The notes beneath the pieces were generated by a model. The model saw nothing but the letters and a program-made list of their open reading frames with translations. It was not told the DNA's origin and did no database searches. Below are positions 45,767-59,900 of a DNA stretch of 64,000 nucleotides, piece by piece (positions within the stretch are counted from its first letter, which is position 1; every line of letters begins with the position of its first letter). The DNA comes from Nissolia schottii. Lineage: Eukaryota > Streptophyta > Magnoliopsida > Fabales > Fabaceae. The translations under genes were made by a program, and so were the position numbers. The DNA lies in contig QANU01057563.1 in NCBI GenBank assembly GCA_003254905.1, positions 10,860 through 74,859 of the forward strand, in the 5' to 3' direction.

Positions 45767-46090
45767 TTGGTTGCCAAGACCAACAACAAGCTCAATAGGT
45801 TTGGTTTCAGTGTAGGCACTAGCAACCAATCATGTTTTACATCAGCCTTCCCTGAGTACATTCAAACGGCAGAACTTCTCAGAGGTTGGAATGTACCTAA
45901 GTCCTTAACTAAGTTTGTCGGGGAGTCCAGTGAGTCAACAGTGGAACACGTCGCTAGGTACGCCCTAGAGATGGGTGAAATGACGTCGAATGAACTCCTT
46001 AAGATAAGATTCTTTCCATCTTCTCTAACAAGAAACGCGTTTACTTGGTTTTCAAATCTGAGGCCGAACTCAATCCATACTTGGGTTTAA
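45767..46090 (+). pseudogene. Gypsy gag fragment
   Basis: The translation shows FPEYIQTAELLRGWNVPKSL, FVGESSESTVEHVARYALEM and FFPSSLTRNAFTWFSNL, ending NSIHTW. This is the conserved retrotransposon gag segment of plant Ty3/Gypsy elements. Only about 100 codons remain, directly beside a Copia-like LTR. It is a small isolated fossil. Confidence 0.8.
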
Positions 46091-46389
46091 CTAATTCTAA
46101 CCAGCAGTAGTTTCTGTGGTAACTGGTGATAGATTCAACATTAATTCATTTTCTTTGATTCATTTTCTTGGGTTTGATGCAAATTGATTTCGCTCGAGTA
46201 CTTTCGCAATAATGCCATTTGTGTTGCAAAAATTTTTTTTTCTGCCACAAATAGTATTTATTTATTTATTTTTGCCCAAAAATTACGTCTCAAACACTAT
46301 TTTCTTGTTGTGAGAGTATGAGTTTCAGTGGTGAATTTGACGGGGTAAAAAGAATAAAATATTTTGTCATGGGAATTCAAATCATATAA

Positions 46390-46548
46390 GATTTAGTTTG
46401 GTCCAAGTGGTAAGCGGCTGGGTATCACTTAAGCAAGGTCCCGAGTTCAAGACCTTGTGTACGCAGTTATCCCCGCTGGGAGACTCACCCGCCATAGCCT
46501 CAAGGCTAAGCCTTGGATAGCGGGCAGGCAACCTAAAAAAGAAGAAAG
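46390..46548 (+). mobile_element. tRNA-derived SINE
   Basis: The A-box-like TTGGTCCAAGTGGTAAGC (46398-46415) and the B-box-like GAGTTCAAGACC (46443-46454) are spaced as in a Pol III promoter. The body continues TATCCCCGCTGGGAGACTC and ends GGCAACCTAAAAAAGAAGA, as in plant Au-type SINEs. No cloverleaf is formed, so it is not a tRNA gene. Confidence 0.7.
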
Positions 46549-48502
<1,954 letters not shown>

Positions 48503-49048
48503 TACTTGTTCACTTTGAAATGTATGTAAGTATTAAGAAAATAATTAAAGAAATATAAAAGTAAGACAAAAATGATGATATTTTACACAATTACTTTTAT
48601 TTAATATAGAATATAATGAGGATAATTAAAGTTATTAATAGTGTATAAATATGAAAAAAAAATACTTATTTAATAAGAATATTGTAAAAAAAAATAATTA
48701 ATATAATATAAATTTTAAAAAAATATATTTATAAAAATTTCAAAATAAAAAGCTGAACAAGTAAAGAAAAAGAAAAACGGAGAGAGTATAATTTATTATG
48801 ATCTGACTGAATTCCCGGTTATGGGTGCTTAATGTGGTGTCTGGTTACGTGAACCTATCAAAAAGGGTAAGGCCAAATTAATGTAGCAAAATCAGAGGTG
48901 TCAAATGCAGAAACAAAATCAGTTTGTTTAGCAGAATCAACTTAAATTATTTTGGATTTCGTGAAAAAATATGTATTGAGAGCAAAGATAATAATAAATC
49001 AAGGGGTGGTATTAGGCCAGCTGAAGCCTTATTGAACAAGTGCCGATC

Positions 49049-49528
49049 ATGGCAAGCATTTTCCGGCAATCTTTGAGAGGTGTTGCCTCCGTCCTCACGC
49101 TCACCGCGGCCAGCCTTATGGTCAGCGCGCATCAAACAGCGCACTACGACCATTCCTCAAATCGCGTGGGCTTTTACGACTTGGTCCCCTATTGGTGCTT
49201 CGTATGCGCAAATTATATCGCCGCCGCATACGGCGCCCTGCTGCTCTTTCTCCCTGCTAATAGCAGACTATGGCAGACCGTGATCGCTCTAGACGGCGTC
49301 TTTCTCGTGATACTCTGCTCCACCTGCTCGGCAGCGTTGGCGGTTGCTCTCGTGGAAAGGAATGGGAACAGACACGCGCTTTGGGACCCTATATGTCACC
49401 AAGTTCCGGGTTATTGTTTCCGGGTCTTTTTTGCTACTGGTATGAGTTATTGCGCGGTGCTAATGTACCTCATCATTCATTTGCTATCTCTTGACACTGA
49501 ACTTAAATTCATGATCACGGAATACTAA
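49049..49528 (+). CDS. CASP-like membrane protein (CASPL, UPF0497/MARVEL-like)
   Basis: The 159-residue protein has four predicted membrane helices, about 11-29, 43-68, 75-101 and 121-146, with short tails. It carries the family's hallmark Arg in helix 1 (LR10GVASVLTLTAASLM) and Asp in helix 3 (IALD82GVFLVIL), plus two cysteines in the second outer loop (DPICHQVPGYC, 116 and 123). The ERNGNRHALWDPIC stretch matches the CASPL1-type loop. CASP and CASPL proteins form plasma-membrane domains that can scaffold local wall deposition; the exact subgroup is not resolved. The ATG at 49049 begins the cytosolic N-terminus; the frame extends a few codons upstream without another ATG. The gene is intronless, whereas many CASPL genes have introns, so a retrocopy origin is possible. 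Confidence 0.88.
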   Translation: MASIFRQSLRGVASVLTLTAASLMVSAHQTAHYDHSSNRVGFYDLVPYWCFVCANYIAAAYGALLLFLPANSRLWQTVIALDGVFLVILCSTCSAALAVALVERNGNRHALWDPICHQVPGYCFRVFFATGMSYCAVLMYLIIHLLSLDTELKFMITEY

Positions 49529-50569
49529 TTACAAGCCTTTGAGTTGTTTATGTGGAATGGAAAATTCTATCGTGTTTAATATTGAGTACTCATAACTAAT
49601 TTGGATTGAATTTGCTGGTTTAGCCTTATATTTTTTTGCTGTCACGGGATCAAAGTATGATTTGATTATGGTGTAATTGGAGCCTTTTCTTGTAATTATG
49701 TTATCTTGATACACAGGGTACTCTTTGGCATTTGGCCCTTCAACAAACAAAACAAGAAAGTGAAATGTACGTACAAGTGTTGTTTGGCATATTCTTATTT
49801 GTTGAATTAGTTGAATTATCATAAATATGATCTTTATTGGACCTAACTCCAATTTTCATTACATGCTTCCTTCAGGGCTCGGGTTATAATCAGAAATTAA
49901 AATAAAATAACAATTCCTTGATTATTGAAATATTAGTCCACGATGTAGAAAGTTTCTCCAATAGTTCGATGAGAAATTGGTTGATGCATCAAGAAAATTA
50001 AGCACCACCTTAGATAAGTAATATGTTAACACTCATGAAAAAGCATGTATGTAACACACTAAAAGGTTCCATTGTGGAATTCACAGTGAGAAGCACTGAA
50101 AATCTTGGCATAAGATAAAGTACATAACATTTGATCTGCTCCAACAATAAATGAATATTTTAATTAATCCTTAGGGAAAAAGATCAAGTAGATGGCCATA
50201 TATGGGACACTGTCATTCTCCTATCAATGCCTTGAAATTAAGAATATAAACAGCACTTCTTTCTTTACTTGTTATCAAACTACAGGGCTGAGTTCTTCTA
50301 ATTGATAAAGTAGTTTTGGCATACTATAATTCTGAGCTACCAAAGTTGCCACTGACATGATATTGATGTCATGGTGACATAATATCATCGTGGGAAATTG
50401 AAATAAGTTGCCATGCCTATATGTTCATGTCATACGGTTATAATGAAATGTTATTCAGACTAGCACATTGAAATTCTGGGTTAGTTTTGCATGAGAATAT
50501 CTATTAACATGAAAATTGAAACCTAACAAAGTAGTTTGAGACAGATATTTGGAATTAAGAAGTGATGAT
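49529..50569. other. 3' flank of CASP-like gene and intergenic DNA
   Basis: AT-rich with no repeat boundary or coding-like reading recognised. Confidence 0.45.
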
Positions 50570-51290
50570 AGTATGAGTCTTTTACTATTATATTAGCAAA
50601 ATTAATTATCAAAGTTCGACTGGTTCAAAATTATTTACCAAATTACACCGGTTTAGGGTTTAGGGTTTAGGGTCTAGGGTCTAGGGTTTAGGGTCTAGGG
50701 TTTAGGGTGTAGGGTTTAGGGTTATTATTCATAACGCATTTGCGTTTTGGCATCTGGGGTCCAGGGTTACTATTCACAGCGCGTTTTTCGGCGCGGTTTA
50801 GGCCACTGTGAAGGGTCGCGATTTTACTGTTCACAGCTACTGTTCATCGACGGGATTTCACTGCTCACGACTAGGGTTACTGTTCACGATTTAGGGTTTA
50901 GGGTTACTATTCATGGTTTAGGGTGAATTCTTAAAACCCTGTGAATGGTGGGTGAACCCTTTAGGGGAAGAATGTAAAGAGTAGCTAACTGCCTATAACG
51001 AGTCGGTGGTAGATTTCTAAAACCCTGTGAATGGTGGGTGAACCCTTTAGGGGAAGGATGTAAAGAGTAGCTAACTGCCTATAACGAGTAGCTAACTAGC
51101 TATAACGAGTGGCTAACTGCATTTCACGGCACGCTCTACGGTGCAGTTTACGGTCGCTATTCATGACACGCTTTACGGTGCAGTTCCCCCCGACACGCTT
51201 TACAGTGCAGTTCCCCTGGCACGCTTTGCAGTGCGGTTCCCCGGCACGCTTTGCAATGCAGTTCTCNACTGCCTGTAGATTTAATTGAAA
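50570..51290. repeat. Composite repeat: dispersed leader, telomere-like array, local duplications
   Basis: 50570-50650 matches the leader of the repeat at 18190 (for example TTACCAAATTACACCGG versus TTACCAAACTACCATCG). 50652-50721 is ten TTTAGGG-type heptamers with TCTAGGG variants. Beyond it are repeats of ACTRTTCACAG/ACTGTTCACGA (50760-50920), a roughly 66-bp unit present twice (about 50934-50999 and 51020-51086), and four degenerate units around CACGCTTTACGGTGCAGTTC (51150-51265). A single N stands at 51267. No coding capacity. Confidence 0.75.
50652..50721 (+). repeat. Interstitial telomere-like array, ten heptamers
   Basis: The array consists of TTTAGGG units interspersed with TCTAGGG and one TGTAGGG. 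The window continues for 13 kb with genes, so this is interstitial rather than a chromosome end. Confidence 0.92.
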
Positions 51291-51699
51291 TAGCAACTGT
51301 ATTATGATTGATATATTTATATAATATATATTTTAAGTGTATATAATTTGTAAGAAAATCCTTAAAATCACATATATATATATATAAGATTCTTTTATTT
51401 ATTTTTAACAAAGCGCGAATATATTTAATTAAGCTACATTTACTATTACTTTTTTTTTCAGTTCAAAGTATCTCTCTGGTCGAACTTCTAAATTATGACT
51501 TGATGCTTTTCCATGAAATACATATATAAAGTAGTTATATTATAATATTGTTGTATATAGATTTTTCTTTTTAGTAAAATAGTTGTACTTGAAATAATAA
51601 TTTAGTGTATCTCTAAAAATGACAATAATACTCAGCTTACTAGAAACATTTGGGATCAATGTTGAGCCAAATATACTCCATAGAAATTTAATTCTACCC

Positions 51700-51732
<33 letters not shown>

Positions 51733-51959
51733 TAACTTATTCTTGGTGCACAATTTTTTTTTCAAGAGTAATCTTGGCAGTTTTTTATTAACAAATAATC
51801 TCTTTTCATTTTTTAATTATTTTAAAAAGTATTAACATTTTTCACTTTTTTTTATCTATATTCAATACTTGACAAGCATGGGCCTATTCCACCTAAGCTT
51901 TTGATTACCAAAAAAAAAAAAGATATCCACTTAATTTGTAAAATAAAAGGTCAAGAGCA
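51291..51959. other. AT-rich intergenic DNA
   Basis: Contains a (TAA)n microsatellite at about 51701-51729 and a short (TA)n run near 51371. No gene seen. Confidence 0.5.
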
Positions 51960-52159
51960 AGCAAATTCAAAATGCTTAGAGAGAGAATGGGTTGGGCTAG
52001 AGAGAGAGAGAGCTAGGGCTAGGTTGCGAGTGCATGGGCGTGAGCAGGGTGGGAGTAAGATATTTCATCAGTGGGTGGAGAGTAAGAAGAGAGGACGTGA
52101 GTCGAGTAGAAGGTTCTCCAACTTCTTGAGCTCCGATCAAGTAGGCAGCAATCATGCAG

Positions 52160-53229
52160 GAGGCATATCGTTATTTGTTGACTTGACAACCTTCCTAAAG
52201 CTATGGCCTGGGATTGGTTGAAGCTCACCTTCTAGTATCACAGCAAGCTGCTGAGTGTCTTTGTATCCCTTAAAATCCGGATGTCCAATAGCAATGAGTT
52301 TGGCTTCGTTAGGTATGCTTCCATGGAAGAGGCAATGAGAGTGATTCGAAGGCTGAATGACATAGCAATTAGGGGAAATCTGATCTCAGTGTCATTGACG
52401 AAGTTCGTTTGTGAGAAAAGGTATGGCATATATATCCGCTTCCAATCAGACGAAGAGGCGGGAAGTTTGGCTCGAGTGCAGGGGCTTGCCTATCCATGGC
52501 TGGTCCACAAAGAATAGGGAGTTGTTGGGAGGATGTGGTGAAGGTAGATATGTCCAATGAATTTGTGAGTGCAGTAATACTAGTATGCACTTTAGCAATG
52601 GAACGTATTAACTCTTGGATTCGTTTTTCCTCGGCAAAATCTTGTTTTCGCTTCCACATTAGTGAAGCCAGGCGAACGCCAAGACAAGTGAATGTCGTCA
52701 AAGAGGTTGAAGTAGGAGGAATCGACAATGCCGACAGCACGAACAGGAGAGGAACCATCCCAACAAGGTCTGTAAGGAATGACGATGGTAGGTAGTGGGG
52801 AACAAGCTTTGCAGTGACTCTGATTCTCATCCTGTGGATTCATGCCCTACTGATGGTACTCTTTTGGAAAGTAATGGAGAAAAGAGAGTCTTTATGGTTC
52901 CTGTTTTGTCTTGCCACTCAAAGGAGAGGGAATAAATGGTCCCCAATTGGGTCGTGAGGTGTGACATTTTCAATTTGGACTCTCTCCTCATAAAGGCCAT
53001 GGAGAAAGAGAAAGGCAAATTAGCCAGCAAGGCCCATGAATCCTCCTTTATTGGGCTGGATGAGGAGAAGCTACCCACCCCACAGAACAACAACAATGAT
53101 GGATTTCCGGTAGCAAGGCCCAAAAATCCCCCTGTGTTGACGCAGACGACGACAGACCAACAGGAGGAAGCTAGCAGGAGCCTTGTGGCAGCAACATCAA
53201 AAGGGTTGAGCAGAATGTTGATAGATTAA
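52160..53229 (+). pseudogene. LINE ORF1 remnant (RRM, gag-like)
   Basis: The RNA-binding patch begins with ISLFVDLTTFLKLWPGIG in one frame (52168-52221). It resumes after a frame change with RMSNSNEFGFVRYASMEE and RRLNDIAIRGNLISVSLTKF (52278-52400), the layout of an RRM in plant L1 ORF1 proteins. The rest to 53229 is a charged linker (GKLASKAHESSFIGLDEEKL). At least one frameshift lies between 52221 and 52278. Confidence 0.7.
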
Positions 53230-53447
53230 CTCTGGAAAAAGAGGCAGCTGAAGCTTAGAAAGTGGGCAAGTTAATGGGGCTTTATACAAATGACAAGGAC
53301 AGGGTCGTGAAGTGAAGGCAATGACACAATTGTTGTCAAAGCCCGAGCTAATGACCCCAAGAAAAAGAGGGAGTCCAACAAAGAAGATTGCGGTAAAGGT
53401 GAGTGCATGATCTCCAGTTGCGGTGAGGTTTTTAGTTGCGGTTCGTT

Positions 53448-55870
53448 ATGAATTTAGTTTGCTGGAATGTTAGAGGTTTGGGGGGTCCGAAGAAGGACGC
53501 TGCTACTAAAAAAACTAGTTAGGAGTCAACCGACAACCTTGTTAGGTCTGGTGGAAACGAAGCATAGCTCTATTTCTGAGCGGAAGATTGGGAAGTGGTG
53601 GGAGGGCACGATTTTGATTAGACCTATTCAGTGGCTATAAAAGGGAGTGGTGGGTTAATGGTGGTTTGGGATAAATCCAAGTTCAAGGTTGGGAGCATCC
53701 GTGTAGGTCACAGGTGGATTTGTATTGAAGGTGTTCTACCCCATTATGACTTTCGCTATCCTTTTTTTTGTTGTATATGCATACAATGACAGGGGGGATA
53801 GGAAAAGGCTTTGGGATGAAATTAAGGGTGTGCGCCTAACCATCAGCACCCCTATCTTTGTTATGGGAGATTTGAATGAAGTCCTCTATCTGGAAGAGCA
53901 CAATGGAGGGTGGGGATTGTGGGTAGTATTGAGGAGTTGAAGGATTGGATTTTGGATATGGGGGGTTGAAGATGTTCCACTGGTTGGGAGGAAATTCACT
54001 TGGTCTAATGGCTGCCAAAGGAGTAGGCTTGATAGGATGTTGATTGAGCCTCAGTGGGGGATGATTTTTCCGGGCCTAAAATTGGTAACTAGACCGAATT
54101 CAGTCTTAACTCACACTCCGATCCTCATGTGCTTGGATTCTAGGAGGGGGTCATAAACCCTTCCGCAGCGTGGACACTTGGTTCACACACCAAGATTTGC
54201 TAAGCTGATCAAGCAAGAATAATGTAATATGGGTTCTATGCCGGTGACAGACAAGATAAGGAACTTGAAGGCCCCTATCAAGAAATGGAATAATGATACC
54301 TTTGGGAACATTGATAAGAAAATCAATAACCTTGAAGCCGAACAAGAGAAAGCAGAAAGGCAAATTGATGAATCGAGTGGAAGCGAATATGATTTTGCGG
54401 GGCTTCATGCCTTGGCAGCCTAGTTGATGTTGTGGTATAGAAGGAAATACCTGTTTTGGAAGCAGCTGCCCAGGGAGAAACACAATAGACTACAAAATAC
54501 TATCATGCAGTTACAACGGACAATAAGAGAATAAATCAGATAGATCAGTTGCAGGTGAGGAATAAATTGATCAAAAAACCCAGGGCAGTAAAATGTGAGA
54601 TTCAACACTTCTTCAAGAAGCTCTACAATCAAGATCAAATCCCTCAAGTTCATCTGCCCTATGGAATTCTCCCCTAGATTAGTGCTATACAAACGGAGGC
54701 TTTGGAAACAAGACTAACAATGGCTGAAATTAAGGTGGTAGTTTCGGGTTGTGGTTCTCACTCACAAGTCCTCGGGATATGATGGACTCAAATTATTTTT
54801 TCAAGGAATTTTGGAGTGACATCCAAGGTGAATTATGTGACTTCATCCTCAATTTTTTCAACTCTGGGAGCTTCCCGCAGGAGATCAATGCAACATGGGT
54901 GGCACTTTGTCCCAAAGTGGAAGGAGTAGTAGAATTGAAGGACTTCAGACTCATTACCATGGTAAGTTCCCATTATAAAATTATTGCTAAAGTTCTTGCT
55001 AATAGACTCCGAGAGGTAATTCCAGTATTGGTGGGTGAAACGCAATCGATGTTTGTGAAGGATAGGCAAATTCTTAATGGGGCCCTTATCGCTAATGAGG
55101 CTGTTTGGTGGCTCAAGAAGGCTAAACAAAAGGCGGTGCTTCTCAAACTGGACTTCCAGAAGGTATATGATATGGTAAGGAGGGATTTCTTGGACAAAGT
55201 GGAGACAGTGGATCATGCATTGTGTGTTGACGGCATCTATGTTAGTGCTTGTCAATGGCTCCCCTCCTAACTCACTTTCATCTTCAGCTGGGGCTTATGC
55301 AAGGGGACTTGCTTTTGCCGTTCCTCTTCCTTATGGTGGCAGAAGTGTTTCAACAAGCTAGTTGGTAAAGTGCAGAAGATTGGGCTAGTGAGAGGGATAT
55401 CTGTAGGAAAACAACAAGTGCAGTTGCCTCTCCTACAGTTTGTAGATGACACCTTGGTGTTTGCTCCAGTGGACTACTCATGCATTACAAACGACAATAA
55501 GATTCTAGCGTGTTTTGAGATTCTATTTGGGTTGTCTATCAATTTTGGAAAATCAGCATTGATCCCCTTTGGGTGTGAAGAGCAGTGGGTAGATGGTTTA
55601 AATGACTTCCTTCAGTGGGTGGGTGGTTAAGCTTCCCATTATGTACCTATGGATCCCAATTGGAGCTAATCCTAGGAAAGCTACCACGTGGGTGCTGGTA
55701 GTGGAGAGAGTAAAAAAAGAGACTAACATTATGGAAGGCCAAAACTCTTTCGAGGGCGGGAAGACTGGTTCTTATAAAGTCTATGCTTAATAGTCTCCCC
55801 CTTTTATACATGAGCCTGTTCAAAATTCTGACATCGGTAGTAAAACAAATTATTAAGCTGCAAATGAAGT
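53448..55870 (+). pseudogene. LINE ORF2 remnant (endonuclease and reverse transcriptase)
   Basis: The ATG at 53448 opens an AP-endonuclease-like N-terminus with catalytic-region Asn (NVRGLGG) and later the GDLNE motif. In-frame stops and shifts follow from about 53519. The RT core from 54740 includes the RLREVIPVLVGETQSMFVKD and RQILNGALIANE motifs, and the palm motif reads FVDD (55440-55451). The ending part (LPIMYLWIPIGANPRKATTW, YMSLFKILTSVVKQIIKLQM) is the usual region after the palm. The C-terminus is lost. Confidence 0.85.
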
Positions 55871-56974
55871 AATAGACTTGTGTCTATGCAAGAATTTGTG
55901 GAAGATACAAAAGAGAAAAGATATTTGCAATATTATAAACATTGCAACAAGTGTATTACTCAATTTAATCACAATTTACTTTCACTCTCAAACTGCCAAT
56001 TCTCTTCTCTCTCAATCTGGCACGCACCTAACACTGTTTTTGTACATTATATTCGTATTCGTGCTTGGCATGAGTAAAGTGAGCAAACAAAGCAGATATA
56101 TCACTTTAATCTTTCTTGTTAACATTATATCCATATCGATAATCAACTGCTGTACGTTTCTTCAGCAAAATGATCTCTCTCTCTCCTTTTTTTTTTTTAT
56201 TTTTTTTTTATCCTTTGTGTTGTTTAATTTTAAGTTTGATGTGATTAAGTTATTTTGAATTTGAAACAATCCAATAAAAACATTCTAAAACTACTTTTTT
56301 AAATAAAAAAAATCTTATGTTGGCCCACATACTCTCTAGGAGTCTTGTTGTCCAAAATCAACTACAAAATAATACTGTGCCTTATAGCCCGGCCCATTTT
56401 TCTGATACATCCGAAATAATTTGGCCCATTTATTTATATGTCATGTCGAAGACTAAGGTATCAATTTTATTTTTAACGCAGGTTTGAATGGCACTTCATG
56501 TCCGCCAAACAACATTTTTTATTTAAACTCATTTGAAAGAAAGAAAAAAAAAGACCGTCATAGTTATTTAGAAACTACCAAGGTTATTCTTACAAAAATG
56601 AATTTGGACACCATAAGTAGTTACATGGGGAATCCCTTTTACATTTATAATAGATTAATCATTCAAAGATTTGAATAAAGAATTTTTTTTCAATATTTAT
56701 TTAAATATTTTATCAATATTTGATAGTTCAAAAATATAATAAAATAATCTATAAATTCAGCAATTTTTTAGTTAAAGGGTTGAATATGAACATAATTATT
56801 TAAATATTTTTTATTATTTATTTAAATAATATTTATTCATATCTTAATAAAATAAAATATAAAAATAAATCAACAAACACATAATTGCTCTTGATACAAT
56901 ATTCTCGAAATAAATACAAAAAATTAAAGTAAAATTAACAACATCAACCATTGAAACTTCTCATATCATTTAAA
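55871..56974. other. AT-rich intergenic DNA and bHLH 3' flank
   Basis: No coding-like reading. The last 100-300 bp probably contain the bHLH 3' UTR on the minus strand. Confidence 0.45.
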
Positions 56975-59900
56975 CTAAGGATCACTGGAATTGTTTGACA
57001 AGCTAGCTAGATAGCACTTATCACTTTGCACATCATTTGAGTTCTGCAAAGCCAGCCTGAGGCTTTTCACAAGATCCTTCACTATGGTACTGCATTTTTC
57101 ACCCATCTGCACAATAGTTATTGGTAGCAATATACAATATGTCACATGCCTTGGTTTTTAACACTTGAGAAACTCTATTCTCAGGGGTTAATTCCTAAAC
57201 AAAGGCAAGAATCTTGTTCTATTTCACATTTAATTTATTAGTAGTAGGTTTAATCATTTCTCTTATTTGAAATTGGATGAAGTAACTATATATCATGGCA
57301 AAATATTTTAGATATCTAGCAATTTTCAATAATTATATGAAAGTAGGCCCATAATAATAAGATTTGAGGTAATAATCTTGAGTTAACACTACAAGAAAAA
57401 TAGAAATTTCGGTGGAATTGTTCGATGGAAAAATGATGAAATCCGTCGCAAAATTAATGTTTCCAACAGATTTTACAGCAAAATCGTGTAACTGAAAAAA
57501 CTCTCGACATAAATAATTAATTTTTCAAAGGTTTCATTAGGACCGCAGAAGCCAAACATGACCAAAGCCAAGGAGATCACAACATCCAAAGTTTTGGTCA
57601 CTAAGAGTAGGTTACTGAGGCTCAACAATGCGTTCAACATGCATATGCTGAGTTTCGTTAAAAAAATCTCTAGAGACAACCCATTCGCCCATTCGGGACA
57701 CAACTAGAAAAAATAAATCTAGACAGAATTTTTTGACAGAGATCCACTGCAAGTTTATTTTTTCTTGATCCTAATAAAAAAGTCAAAAATTGCAAAGGAG
57801 TCGTGTCCGCTGCAAAAGTCCGTCGAAAATCCTTGTTTTTCTCGTAGTGATATAAAAATCTTGTTTCTTTTCCCTTAATTAACATGTTATATCTAGAAGT
57901 ACCTGAGCAATAATGGTAATGTCAAGAGTATTTCCAAATGGCAAGACGTTGCTGCTTGCTATGGAGAGATGGAGACTTTGAAGCTGGCACAATATCTTGA
58001 GCACAATGCCCTTTTGTTTCCCACAATGAATCTTGATGAGTATGTCACTTCCCAAGACACACGCCTTAACATCAGGGAGTGTTGTTGCTTCATTGTTATT
58101 GTTGTTGTGTTTGTGGCTTCTACTTGAGGAAGTAGTAATGGTGCATTCTTCAATGAATAGATGGGATCTTGATATGGCTATTGTTGTTGGTTCTCTACTA
58201 CTATTTTTGCTTTTCTTGATGCTTTCTTCTAGCTCGCTCACTCTTTCTTGAAGTTGCTTCACGTATTTGTTAGCTTCGCTAAGAACATGAACCTTGTCTA
58301 TCTATACATATATGCACACATTAGAATATTAGATAGATGAACTTTTCATTCACATCATTGAAGACATGCATAAGAAATACATTTGCTATTATTTCAAATT
58401 GGTACATCAACAAAATAAAAAAAATAAAAAAGTAGTGATATTTGGATCACTAAAAAGGTGGCTAGTTGTAAGATGAGTGGCAAAGTATTTACACCTTTTT
58501 AATGGTTCAAATAGCATTATTACATCAAAAGATGACACTTGAAGAAAAAGACGGTAAGAGAAAAAATTGAGTCGCATGCACATTAATGTCTATTAAGATA
58601 TTTATTTGTGTTATCTATTAAGTTTATTATAATTATCTTTATATTATTTTTATTTTATAATCAGACATATCATCCATATACTCAAAAAACACAACTATCA
58701 ATAATACTATTATTAGATAATTTCTCTATTATCTCTCTTGTTATCTTTCTTGTGCCCTTACCCTCGTTCACCCAATGTTTAACAATGTCTATGTACAAAT
58801 TAATTATCCTTTCTCCCACAATTAAGTTTCTAAAGCACATAACAGTTGAGCTCACGATTTAGTGTTTATTCATGCACTCAATAAAATGAAAGGATAGAGT
58901 CATAAAGTGAATAAAAAGTCTTCATACTATCTTAGTCAAAAGAAAAATGAAATTTTTTTAGAGCACATAGCCTAGACTTCTCAATATTCATTTTTAATCT
59001 AGAGGTCTCACAAAAACACCTTAGATTAGTCATCACAAGCCAAACCTGTAAATTTTGAGCCAGAGAAGAGGAGAACATCATCTGCAAACATCAACGGTGG
59101 ATCCGAGGATTCCGTCCGAATAAATGAAATGACTTCCATTCCCCACATGAACTTTATTTGAGATACATAAAACTAATTTCTTTATACACAACACAAATAA
59201 ATATATATGTGTGCGTACACACGCACATTGAGCCTCCTAGCCTGAAACAACCTCTAGTCAGGATAAACCAGACCACTCCACAAAATAGACCACTTTACAT
59301 ACAACTCATTATTAATTGAACCGTCAACCTAAGGAACCCAAACTCTAATACAGTCTTCTCCCAAAAAAAAAAAACCAATCCAACCTTTTTTTTTAAGATA
59401 TTCATTGAAATTAGAAATAACACCATTCCGTACTTTAGTTTTAAGTGATTTTTCACATGCCCAGGGAGTAAATATCCTCTCATGATTTTTTCCTATTTTT
59501 GACAATGTTTAAAATTAAATTCATCAAATTTTGTCTTCATTTTATGATCTATTATGACATATTAATGTGTTATGTGATCTATATGATTTGCAAATCTTTA
59601 AACCTCTTACAAGTTGACTTTTTTAATAATTTGATCAATAAAAGGTTTATAAAAATCATATAAAATATAAAATGATGACAAATTTCAATAAATTTAGTTT
59701 CAAAGTTGGTTAAAAATAGAGAAATTTAAAAATATTCTATGGAGCACATGAGATTACCTTACGCAATATCATTGCATTCTCAATAATACCTCTCCCTTAG
59801 GATGAAACTTTTTTTTTGAAGAGGACCAATAATTCCATCAAGAAAAAGAGAAAATATGATTGACACGAACTTGTGTAATAACCTTTATAGATTAGGTTAG

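Larger units (their letters stand above)
51960..55870 (+). mobile_element. L1-type LINE, broken, 3'-truncated
   Basis: Three parts occur in order on the + strand. The ORF1 region (about 51960-53230) has an RRM-like patch (NEFGFVRYASMEEAMRVIRR near 52285-52340). The endonuclease region starts at 53448 (MNLVCWNVRGLGGPK) and includes FVMGDLNEVLY near 53855 and a LTHTPILMCLDSR patch near 54105. The reverse transcriptase spans about 54740-55870, with VALCPKVEGVVELKDFRLIT, LLKLDFQKVYDMV and the catalytic FVDDTLVF (normally FADD). The frames are interrupted by multiple stops and shifts, so it is inactive and old. Sequence resemblance stops near IIKLQM at 55870; the C-terminal zinc-finger part and the poly(A) tail are missing. 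Confidence 0.9.

Noticed and set aside
46390-46548. Possible tRNA gene (A and B boxes)
   Set aside because: No cloverleaf or acceptor stem forms; the A-rich tail and wording fit a SINE. The same reasoning applies to 28200-28335.
50652-50721. Chromosome end
   Set aside because: Genes and intergenic DNA continue for 13 kb on the right, and the array is only 70 bp with variants.
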